Assembly: GCA_900642245.1 (NCBI GenBank)
Contig: CAAAJI010000389.1
Location: 1 to 20,637, forward strand
Length of the DNA stretch: 20,637 nucleotides
Source of the DNA: Fragilaria radians
Lineage: Eukaryota; Bacillariophyta; Fragilariophyceae; Fragilariales; Fragilariaceae
Direction: 5' to 3'
Position numbers and translations under genes: made by a program. Below, in pieces: positions 10,060 through 18,405 of the stretch (the first letter of the stretch is position 1; each line of letters starts with the position of its first letter). The notes beneath the pieces were generated by a model that saw only the letters and a program-made list of their open reading frames with translations, searched no databases and was not told where the DNA came from.

Positions 10060-10449
10060 CATTGATTTGCAATCATGAGTTGTTAAGCAAGCAAATCAGA
10101 GCTCTGATGGAAAATGTATCAAATTATTCTCATCACAATAAACTTGTGATTCGATTTCTTGTAACCAGATTCCAGAAGGTGGTGGAGCCAACAACCAAAC
10201 TTAGTAAGTTGTCTTGAAAGGTCCAAATCATCCATTTCAAGACAAGAGTGTTTTCTACTGCCTCAACAGGGCAGAAATTAAGATTTAGATGGTAATTTAA
10301 CAGTCTCTCAACATGTCTGAGTGCATTACTCCCACTGCCATACAATGAATCACTGATCAGGGAATTGTAGCTGTTGCATAAGAATTTATGTTCAACCAAA
10401 ATATACAACTGGTCTCTAACATGTGTTGTAAAGTTTCTTTAGTTTAATG

Positions 10450-10526
10450 CAATGTTTCATGTGATCCTGATAAAGATGTGCTAAATGCAGTTTTGTGTAA
10501 TGTTCCATGTGATCCTGATGAAGACA
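10450..10526 (+). repeat. Imperfect direct repeat of about 26 bp, 51 bp apart
   Basis: AATGTTTCATGTGATCCTGA at 10450 recurs as AATGTTCCATGTGATCCTGA at 10501, followed by [T/G]AAAGA or [T/G]AAGA. In one plus frame it encodes NVxCDPDxD twice, but that frame is only about 30 codons long and starts directly after a stop, so a coding role is unlikely. Confidence 0.6.
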
Positions 10527-11013
10527 AGCTTAAGGTAAAATATGCATTCTGTTGACTTGACTTAACTTGCCTGTCTTCCCATGTTACCCTGGTACCATCA
10601 TTATTTGAAGAGGGACTACAACTTTGATTGGTTACAGATATAATGAGCAGAGATCCTGTAAAGCATTGAAGATGCATAAACCAACATAGGTGAAGACCAT
10701 AGTCTAGAGGAATTTAATTATTTTAAGCAAAGTTTACAATAGTTGATATATTGGCCATGATGGATGGCCTGTTTCTGCCATTTCAATTATTTGATGAACA
10801 AAATACTCATAACCGTTTGTGTCAAACAGTCTGATCACAGAATATGATGATGTATTCACACTCTTAGATTTTAAAGCCAAAAGTGTAAATAATGGCAAGA
10901 TACACAGATTTGCATACTTTATAAACACTAAATTCTCAGCCCAATTAGAATGTTGGATCCAAGTTTGTAGGTTCTCAGAAATCATAAATTGGCTCATATC
11001 AAGGCTTGTGGCC

Positions 11014-11083
11014 TAAACATATTGTCTGATGAGTCAGGTTGCAATGAGTAAACATATTGTCTGATGAGTCAGGTTGCAATTAG
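11014..11083. repeat. 35-bp tandem duplication, one mismatch
   Basis: Unit 11014-11048 is followed directly by unit 11049-11083. Both begin TAAACATATTGTCTGATGAG, and they differ at one base near the end (GCAATGAG versus GCAATTAG). Near-perfect identity implies a recent duplication by slippage or unequal exchange. Confidence 0.9.
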
Positions 11084-12367
11084 TATGTCCTCCTGTGCAG
11101 AAAATTTGGAGATTACTTTTGGCTATGTTAGCCAAGAGGGTAGCATCTTTAGATCTCATTTCTAATCTTTGAATACTCCTCGTAAAAAATCAAGAGAATT
11201 GAGTAAAAAGATTATCACAAGTGGCAATCCATTTAATGTTAATTGCTTATCAGAGCGAACAACTCTTTGCCAACTGTAAAATCAGCTTGGTTGAGTTGCA
11301 TTCAATCAAACTTAATAATATAGTTGAAAGTGATGAACTTTTTGTTTATGCATTTTACAAATCATAAACTGGAGATAACATCAATTAGATTGTCGCTCTG
11401 TCAATATTGCTATCCCTCCTAGGCAACACAGCTTTATGCAAGTCTTAGCTCAAAAAGGTCAAGAGTGGCCGGCGTTCAATTGGATTTCCATAAAGTCAGT
11501 GATTAGCAATTTTAGCACACTGTCATATCCTTTATTTTTCTTTGTCTAGTGCAACTTTCACTATATATTGCGGCGGTAAATAGAAATGGAAAGGGTAGTT
11601 CAACTATCATTGTGAGTGCTAGTGCTGGCAAAGCTTTTGGTTTCAAATCTGAAGACACTTCAAGATGACCCTTTGATAGCCAGGGCAACCTAGCCAATTT
11701 CTTAACTCTGCCAAGCTTTAAGGAAAGGACACACGCGGATACTAGGGCCAATGACAAGTACATCAAAGATGGAGGAGGACTTTAGCCATTGGATATGTGA
11801 GGGTAGTAAGTGATATAAATCCATCATCTCAAAAAGATTGTGTTGGCAAAGATGCGCAGGGAGTAAGTACATGGTGCAACTGCGATTCTAGATTTACAAC
11901 AGAGCTACAACAAAGTTGAAATCAAAATCAATGGAAAAAACAGCCATGATTCAATCAAAAACGACCCAAATACAAAACAATTAGCCTTTCGGATGTGGAC
12001 CAATCACTTTGAGGAGTTGGCAAAAACATTGGAGTTATGTTAGTATAGGAGAGCTAAGAGAACACAAAGGCAAATGTATATGACCGTACACCAATCATAA
12101 GTCATCCGAAAATGATTCAATATCTTCATGCAAAATATTTTGGAGCTTTTCTTCATCAGACTGATGTGACTGGGTCGGCAAAGTTGATTCATCTCAAACA
12201 TTAAAAATAATTCTATCAAGAAGGTAAAGATAATGTAATTTTGAAGAATTTGATGTAGACACAAAAATTGTTTTGAATGTATCAACACTAAGAAAGACAT
12301 TCATTGATATCCGTATATCCTTTATATCTCTATTTTAATTAACCTTTTCTGATAACTTGGATTGGTG

Positions 12368-12373
12368 ATTATA
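12368..12373. repeat. Target-site duplication, left copy (ATTATA)
   Basis: These six bases immediately outside the 3' LTR are repeated immediately outside the 5' LTR at 17100-17105. Copia integrases usually make 5-bp duplications. The sixth base may be chance or may belong to the LTR end. Confidence 0.85.
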
Positions 12374-12596
12374 TGTTGAGATGTCATCTATGATGCTCAA
12401 CCAAACTACAAAGTAGGAGAAGCTTCAGAGAAAGAGGTTCCACTAAAAGTTGTGATCTCTTACTAAAGATTAAATTGAACTAAACACCTCACCGTATCTT
12501 TGAATATTGGCCTCAAGATAATATTAGATATCCCTAATGGATAACCTTTAAACAAACAAATAACTAAAACTCTGAATGTAAGGGATATTTCCAATA
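12374..12596 (-). repeat. 3' LTR of the copia element (223 bp)
   Basis: On the plus strand it runs from TGTTGAGATGTC to GATATTTCCAATA and aligns along its whole length with 16875-17099. The outer dinucleotides are not a perfect TG...CA: the element-sense ends are TATTGG... and ...CAACA, forming an imperfect inverted repeat. The pol stop codon (12617-12619) lies only 20 bp inside the LTR border. Confidence 0.93.
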
Positions 12597-12616
12597 GCCT
12601 TCCTATGCCGAAACAT

Positions 12617-14440
12617 TCAGTTACCGCACCCTTCACCACTATCTTCCAAAAAATTCTTTACATGCTTCTGGTAGATTTCTTGGCTGACATTTTTCGTGAA
12701 AATATCAGAATGGTTCTCTTCAGATCTTACAAATTCGATTTTAATAATTCCGTCTTTCAAATTCTCTCATACGTAGTGATACCTGGTATCCACATGACGT
12801 GTTCTTACCCCGGACGAGGCATTTAGCGCCATAAACATTGCACCAACATTATCGGTCTTCACAATAATTGGAAGATCAATTTCAATTCCAATTCCTTGCA
12901 GTAAGTAATAAATGAACTTGATCTCCTTTACTGCTTCCAATATCGCAACATACTCTGCCTCACTGCTGGATAATGTCACTCCTCTTTGTGCTTTGGACCT
13001 CCAACAAACAGGGACATCCATCAGGTAAACAATGTAGCCGGTTAAGCTGATTCTTGTCTCTGAATCTCCCGCCCAATCACTATCGCAAAATACGTGGAGA
13101 CTCCAATTTTTGAGTTCTGTTTTTGGTTGAATTTTTAAGCAGAATTGTTGAGTGTCAATAACAAACTTGATAACTCTTAACATCTCAAGATAAGTGCCCA
13201 TAGTGGCTTTATCCATGCATTTGGATGATTCTCTGACAACATTGCACAAATCAGGTTGCCAATGCTTTGTGAGATACAAAAGCATCCCAACTCCAGAACG
13301 ATATCTGCTCTGTAACTTAGAATCAATGATGTTGGCGTCATCATCTGGGCAAACAATTTTGAACCTTGGGGTCACAGTAGTTTGATAAACTCTTTTATTT
13401 GCAACTTCATCTCCAAACTTGGCTTGAAAATTGTTGATCAGATGTGGTTGAAGTATCAAGATTTGGTTCAACTTCACATCCTCAATAACACGACAACTCA
13501 AATAATCTGTGAGACTGTTTTCAATTTTCAAATTGAAACCATTCTCCTTCAAGGAAGCAATTAAATGGTCAATGTGACTTTCCTTCCTGACAACCAAGCA
13601 ATCATCAACGTAGATTCCAATCAATAAAAATCCATCTTGATTCCATCTCGACAACAAACACGGATCAGAATTGTTTTCTTTGAATCCAATCAACTTGAGC
13701 ACTGAGATTAACTTCTTGTAGAATTCTCTTGCGCTCTGCACAAGTCCATAAATTGTTTTCGTTAGTATAAAACAATTATTAGAATCAGAGTTCATACCTT
13801 CTGGAATATTCATGTAGATTTCTTCCTTTAATTCGCCATGTAAAAAAGCAGTTTCCACATCAATAATACAACCCCTTAATTTCCAAATTAACTTTGTGAT
13901 CAACATGATTCGGAAAGATACATCATTGATGACAGGAGCAAAGCTTTCATTGAAGTCAATTCCAGGAATCTGGCTACATCCACAAGCAACCAACCGTGCT
14001 CGAAAAATTCCGTTTCGTTTGATCTTAAAAATCCACTTACATTTGATGGTTCTTCTGTTCTTGGGGATATCCTCTTTCTTGATTACTTCCCATACTTCTT
14101 TCTTGCTCATTTCTTCAAACTCTTTATTAATAGCTTCTCGCCATTTTTCTCTAACTTTAGGATCTTTATGATTCCATTCTTGATCAAAAGTAGTAGGCTC
14201 CTCATTGATCACCACTCCTCTAAATAATGCAAGATTGACTTGATCGAGCAATATCTCCCTTCCTTGCTCAATTTGTTCAACTTATTTAGTAGCCTCCGGG
14301 TTAAAACTACTGTCCAATTGACGCATCTGCCTGTAAACCTTCATGTTCTTCAAGGCATCTTGATTAGTAACTTCTTGAAAGGCATCTTGATTATCATTAA
14401 CAAATCGAACATTTGATTCCATAACCACAGCATCATCATC
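12617..14440 (-). pseudogene. Copia pol, tether plus reverse transcriptase and RNase H
   Basis: After a frame change near 14445 the reading runs through an acidic linker (with a 27-bp in-frame direct repeat giving NQDA twice, at 14352-14366 and 14379-14393), a TAA at 14282-14284, and then a long frame of about 494 codons from 14251 to a TGA at 12767. That frame holds the RT: CKWIFKIKRNGIFRARLVAC, the first catalytic Asp in IIDVETAFLHGE, IYGLVQSAREFYKKL, and the intact YVDD box (codons 214-217 from 14251). RNase H follows with CDSDWAGD, SSSEAEYVA and KTDNVGA. The TGA at 12767-12769 falls within the C-terminal RHVDTRYHYV region, with matching sequence continuing in the same frame (DGIIKIEFV, DIFTKN) to a TGA at 12617-12619. 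It reads like a single-base Arg-to-stop change. The RT/RNase H catalytic residues remain, but expression from this copy should fail upstream. Confidence 0.93.
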
Positions 14441-15215
14441 ATGCATGCATGGACTGAGTCTTCACTTTCCTTCCAATCCAGTCTCTATGCCTTTCATTTA
14501 GCCAGATGATATCACGCAAATTGATGATCATTTCAGTTTCCAAGTTCAGCATCCTGTATACATCATGTGCATGATGTACAGAATACCCAACAAACATGCA
14601 GGGAGTTCCTCTGTTATTCAATTTACCTTGAATCTTATCTTTTGTGGTGACAACACCCATTTCACCAAAGGACCTTAAACTTGTAGGTAATCTAGGTTTG
14701 CATCCAAACAGCAACTGGTAAGGACAGGTGTCTTGATTCTTGATTGATGTAATGTTGGAGAGAAATGTAACTGTCATTGCACATTCTGCCCAAACACCCG
14801 ATCTGAGGTGATCCTTTAAGCCAGCACTGTTCAACATAGCTCTAATCCTCCCAAAGAACGTTTGAAACTTTCTTTCAACTTTACCAGTGCACTGGGGGGT
14901 TCGAGGACCAGAAAATTCAAACTTGATAACATGACCTTTGGATCGGCATTCTTCAAATAAAGCTTTATTTTCACCAGAGTCATCACACCTTATGTACTTC
15001 ACATTGACTCCTGCAATCTTCAGATCGGTGAGTAAAGTCATAATTTTTTTAGCTCACTTTTTGCCTTCAAGAAAAGGCTCCAACAGTAGTCTGTGTAGTC
15101 ATCTACTACTAAGACCCAGAAGCGAGAACCACCATAACTTTTGTCTTTAATAGAGCTTATGTCTAAATAAACTCTTTCATCAGGTGCTTGACTCCCTTCC
15201 TTCCAGTCTGATTCG
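14439..15215 (-). pseudogene. Copia integrase core, split by a frameshift
   Basis: The first part (about 15205-15043) reads ERVYLDISSIKDKSYGG and FWVLVVDDYTDYCW, carrying the first catalytic Asp. At about 15043 a run of seven A residues in the sense strand shifts the frame, and the reading resumes as MTLLTDLKIAG (15041). The second Asp is in YIRCDDSGE (codon 20 from 15041) and the Glu in GKVERKFQTFF (codon 56), giving the expected D-35-E spacing. The segment ends with DIIWLNERH..DW, typical of the copia integrase C-terminal region, at a TGA at 14439. Integrase inserts the reverse-transcribed copy into host DNA. All three catalytic residues survive, but not in one frame. The A-run deletion could also be a sequencing error. 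Confidence 0.92.
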
Positions 15216-15780
15216 CGTTCTTCTGCCTTGCTTTAGCAACGGCACAATCTTCACAGACCTTGAGATCACCCTTCAACCTCAAACCATGAATGGCCGCTGT
15301 TCTCTTCAAACGATCAGAGCCACAATGCCCTATCACTTCATGAAACTTGTTGATATCAGTGGAATTAACCGATTCTGTCTTGCCTTGAGCAGTGTAAGCT
15401 ACAGAAGATTCCTTACAGACCATCTTAATGCCTGAGATGCTCCCACTCAAAGTCTTAATAACTCTGTCAAAAGCAATAGATGCTGATCCTTTTGTCAAAC
15501 AGATAGCTGTTCCATTGTTGCTTAGGTTAAACCCATACTTAATGGCCTTATTAATGCTGAAGAGGTTGACACACAAATCAGGCACATACTTAACTTTGTT
15601 GATAGTTATGTCCAAAGTAGAACTATTAAGTTGAATGACGCAACGCTTAAGACTTCCAACCTTAGTTGCCATCATGCTGTTGCCATTCCCAACTGTAATG
15701 GTTTCTGCAATGTCCTTTACATTGAACATGCCTTCAACTGACTTGCAGTAATGTCCACAGGCTCCGCTTCGCAAATCCAA
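15163..15780 (-). pseudogene. Copia protease and GAG-pre-integrase (HHCC) segment, frameshifted from gag
   Basis: The frame opens with SGACGHYCKSVEG, the start of the aspartic protease, just where the gag frame loses phase (about 15768-15770). One base is missing within the catalytic Asp-Ser-Gly codons, so the active-site Asp cannot be read in frame. KYVPDLCVNLFSI and YGFNLSNNG are the usual downstream protease landmarks. The last third is the integrase N-terminal zinc-binding domain: H147, H152, C176 and C179 (HEVIGH ... CEDC), with spacing H-4-H-23-C-2-C. The frame ends at 15163 after a further shift near 15205-15220, where the reading passes to the integrase core frame. The ATG at 15780 is incidental and not a genuine start. 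Confidence 0.9.
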
Positions 15781-16781
15781 ATATCATCACTTAGAGTCCC
15801 ATTCTTCGAAGTAGCAGTAAATACGACATCTTGTGACTCGTATTTTTGCCGGTTAATGTTACCGTTATTGTTACAGGGATGGCTGTTTCGGGCTTCCTTC
15901 TTCTTCAATTTGAGACAATTTTTCTTGTCATGGCCAGACTTGCGACAATACGAACAAATAATGCCGCCATTCGAGTTACCGTTATTTCCACCATTGTTGA
16001 CCGCGCGATTTTTGCATTGAAAAGACTTATGCCCGATTAAACCACAGTTGCGACACTTTCCCTTGAATTGACCGCTGAAAAGAGCTTGTTCCTCCAGAAT
16101 TTCACCTTCTCCACTATTCGTAGACCTTGCATTCGACCTTTCAAAACGTAAACTTAACTCTCCCTTAATTTCTTGAACAGTTAGAGGTCTTTCAATATCC
16201 CCAACTCTTCTTTCCATCATTGCAAGTTGAAGCTCATAATCATAAGTAAGGTTGTTTAAAATGTGAATCATAAATTGATTCTCCAAAATGCTTGAGTCCA
16301 TAGTTTCAAGCCTTACACGAAGATCCTCCAGCTCTGTAATCCAAATTTCTGGATCTTGACCTTTCTTTAATGAGAGCTCCCTAAACTGCTTCTCCAACTT
16401 CACTAAGGTAAGAGCAGACACAGGCTCATATTTATTCTTAAGCCTTTCCCAAGCACTAGCTGCATTACCATCCGGGTGATCCTTTGTCTTGCACCCCTTA
16501 ACTAAATTAAAAGCCGTTTTACTACTGCTTCTAGTCACATCAATCAAAAGAATGAGTTCAGTAAAAGCAATGTCACTCATTTCGATAATTCTGGACTTCT
16601 CCTTTCCAGTATCAGACGTCATACCAATTTCTTCATCAGCTCTTGGAATGGACCACTTTCCTAATAACAGCTCCTTGAAACCACACCTCTTTGCCTTAGA
16701 AAGAAACTTCTCACTCCAAATGGGCCACTCATCAACCTTTCCGCAGAAAGGAATCACTCTAATAGTACTTAAATCAGTCAT
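15717..16781 (-). CDS. Copia gag (capsid/nucleocapsid) with two zinc knuckles
   Basis: Gag forms the cytoplasmic virus-like particle that packages element RNA. The frame is open from an ATG at 16814 to 15717 (365 codons). The internal ATG at 16781 is the likelier start, because the fossil gag at 4174 begins at the matching methionine (MSDN versus MTDL) and the preceding residues do not match. The N-terminal two thirds are a helical copia gag domain (VDEWPIWSEKFLSKAKRCGF, AWERLKNKYEP, LEDLRVRLE). Two CCHC zinc knuckles follow, CRNCGLIGHKSFQC (254-267) and CSYCRKSGHDKKNC (287-300), separated by an Asn/Gly-rich spacer. Residue numbers count from 16814. The last 17 codons (after WIC) are out-of-frame read-through past the protease frameshift and not native gag sequence. 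Confidence 0.9.
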   Translation of the reverse strand: MTDLSTIRVIPFCGKVDEWPIWSEKFLSKAKRCGFKELLLGKWSIPRADEEIGMTSDTGKEKSRIIEMSDIAFTELILLIDVTRSSSKTAFNLVKGCKTKDHPDGNAASAWERLKNKYEPVSALTLVKLEKQFRELSLKKGQDPEIWITELEDLRVRLETMDSSILENQFMIHILNNLTYDYELQLAMMERRVGDIERPLTVQEIKGELSLRFERSNARSTNSGEGEILEEQALFSGQFKGKCRNCGLIGHKSFQCKNRAVNNGGNNGNSNGGIICSYCRKSGHDKKNCLKLKKKEARNSHPCNNNGNINRQKYESQDVVFTATSKNGTLSDDIWICEAEPVDITASQLKACSM

Positions 16782-16874
16782 CTTCGACTTGAACAACGAG
16801 TGCCAACTGAACAAGGATTTACTTGATGAAATGTAGTTTTCAATAGAAGTTTACAGGGTACCCACGTTTAAATG

Positions 16875-17099
16875 TGTTGAGATGTCGTCTATGCTGCTCA
16901 ACCAAGCTACAAACTAGGAGAAGCTTCAGAGAAAGAGGTTCCACTAAAAGTTGTGATCACTTACTAAAGATTAAATTGAATTAAACACCTCACCGTAACT
17001 TTGAATTTGTTGGCCTCAAGATAATATTAGATATCCCTAATGGATAACCTTTAAACAAACAAATAACTAAAACTCTGAACGTAAGGGATATTTCCAATA
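16875..17099 (-). repeat. 5' LTR of the copia element (225 bp)
   Basis: It matches 12374-12596 end to end, with about nine substitutions and one 2-bp indel (AATA--TTGG versus AATTTGTTGG). It should carry the element promoter in the minus-strand direction. I could not pick out a convincing TATA box within it. Confidence 0.93.
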
Positions 17100-17105
17100 A
17101 TTATA
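17100..17105. repeat. Target-site duplication, right copy (ATTATA)
   Basis: It is identical to 12368-12373 and abuts the outer end of the 5' LTR. The empty site would read ...GGTG-ATTATA-CTGTTTC.... Confidence 0.85.
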
Positions 17106-18181
17106 CTGTTTCTGAGGCATTTAGGTGTTCCACATTTTGCAAGGTTTAATAGGCTACACTGTACTGTTTTTTCAGCAATGTTAGTAATAAAGCAATTATT
17201 GGAGAGGAAGGATTCTGCTCCATTTGAGATTGAGCTAGAAATAATATGCTCTATTTTACAGAAGTCATGAAAAAAATATTCTTATTTTTTAACAGTCATT
17301 ATTATTTTCACTTAATGTTGTTTTAGATGTGCTGATATATCTGATATGCTTATCATCAATACACTAGGAACAATGGGTGTCTCCGAATGTTGGTGTAACA
17401 TGAAATCGCTTTAATTTATGCTTTTCTAGTTTACTTTCAAATGTTTGCTAAAGTCTTAACGTGTTATCTTCTAGTATTGTGAAAATAGAACGGATTCAAC
17501 CTTCGTCTTCCCTGTGCTCTCGATTCCAACCTTCTTTTTTTGATGTAATTATATGCTCCTACTTTTGACCAATTCTGGTAGAAAAAAATGTTTCAGAGAG
17601 TATAGATTCAATCTTCCTTCTCTTGGTGTTTGCTGTCTTTCAGATTTCAACTTCCCTTACAAGAGCATGGAATTCTTTGGAAAGAAAAGCTAAAACAATA
17701 TCTATCCGAAATCATTAGAACTCTTCAAAACAAGCCTTTTGTTGTTGTTTGCATTTTGCAAAATGAGTCAAGAAGCAATTTGGCAACAAGTTGAAGAGTA
17801 ACGTATTTCAATGTATTTCAAATTTGGAACTTTTGCCAAAATTGATCAAGCACTTTTGAATCATCACAAAATGTGACTGATAAGCGCTATCATCCAAATT
17901 TGTAAAGGGAATGAGATGGATGGTGAAACCATTTTTACTGTCCATGAAAAGATTTGGTACACTCTATATTTTCGTGTTCTAATACACTTGCCATGACATT
18001 ACAATTCTTATCCATAAAGTAAGATTCATTTCATTCCATTTCAACTTGTCCTATTGAGATCATCATGAGTAAGGACTATACCTCTAGTAATGACAAGTGA
18101 AAGTGTCATTTCAATTGGCATCTAAAGTGTTATCAGTGATTTCTTTTATGTGTTATTGTCGGTCTCATGTAATGATCTCGA
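17106..18181. other. Intergenic region between copia element and CCT zeta gene, no gene seen
   Basis: AT-rich sequence with scattered short frames and no recognisable motif. Pyrimidine-rich stretches with loosely recurring AACCTTC/TTCTTTT words occur at about 17490-17640. The distal part presumably belongs to the CCT zeta promoter. Confidence 0.5.
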
Positions 18182-18250
18182 GGTAGTGGTAGTGGTAGTG
18201 GTAGTGGTAGTGGTAGTGGTAATAGTAGTAGTAGTAGTAGTAGTAATAAT
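18182..18250. repeat. (GGTAGT)n / (AGT)n microsatellite upstream of CCT zeta
   Basis: About six GGTAGT hexamer units are followed by an AGT triplet tract, ending about 155 bp before the CCT zeta start codon. It generates spurious poly-Val and poly-Leu/Pro frames on the two strands. Confidence 0.9.
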
Positions 18251-18349
18251 TTTTGGATCATCTCAGTTTCGCAGCATTTGTTTGTCATTGTGGAACCACT
18301 CGATTTTATTGTTGGCATCGCAAGAAAAGCAAATAAACTAACACAGCAA

Positions 18350-18395
18350 TTATATATATATATATCCCTTCTACAAACAAAAATACACACACACA
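18350..18395 (+). promoter_or_regulatory. (TA)n and (AC)n tracts just upstream of the CCT zeta start
   Basis: A TATATATATATATAT tract at 18350-18365 lies about 40 bp before the ATG, followed by an ACACACACACAC run at 18384-18395. The TA tract could act as a TATA element or lie in a short 5' UTR. Both are simple repeats, so a regulatory role is only inferred. Confidence 0.35.
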
Positions 18396-18405
18396 AGCTC
18401 AAAAC

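Larger units (their letters stand above)
10060..12373. other. Long region without a recognised gene, with small duplications
   Basis: Several frames of 60-91 codons are open on both strands, but overlapping frames contradict each other and none shows a known motif. Structured items: a near-duplicate at 10450-10475 and 10501-10526, a 35-bp tandem pair at 11014-11083, and a plus-strand stretch at about 11530-11770 that stays open for about 75 codons apart from one TGA and looks faintly protein-like. These are consistent with old, unidentifiable mobile or pseudogene debris. The right border is the target-site duplication of the copia insertion. Confidence 0.45.
12374..17099 (-). mobile_element. 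Ty1/copia LTR retrotransposon, full-length but disabled (4726 bp)
   Basis: In the minus-strand sense the order is 5' LTR (17099-16875), gag, protease, integrase, reverse transcriptase, RNase H, 3' LTR (12596-12374). Integrase upstream of RT defines the copia superfamily. The host sequence ATTATA is present on both outer flanks (12368-12373 and 17100-17105), the expected target-site duplication, read as 5 bp TTATA or 6 bp. The LTRs differ at about nine substitutions and a 2-bp indel by hand alignment (about 96% identical), so the insertion is not recent. Four frameshifts (near 15769, about 15205-15220, about 15043 and about 14445) and two nonsense codons (14282-14284 and 12767-12769) break the polyprotein. 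No clear tRNA-complementary primer site follows the 5' LTR; instead there is a palindrome GGGTACCC at 16857-16864. A short purine-rich stretch (ATAGGAAGG) precedes the 3' LTR and may be the polypurine tract. Confidence 0.95.

Noticed and set aside
10448..10540. Plus frame with NVxCDPDxD repeated twice, suggestive of calcium-binding repeats
   Set aside because: It has only about 30 codons between stops and no start codon, and the similarity comes from a local DNA duplication.
10734..10997. 87-codon minus-strand frame overlapping a 65-codon plus frame
   Set aside because: Both strands are open, no motif is recognisable, and the composition is AT-rich; neither can be preferred.
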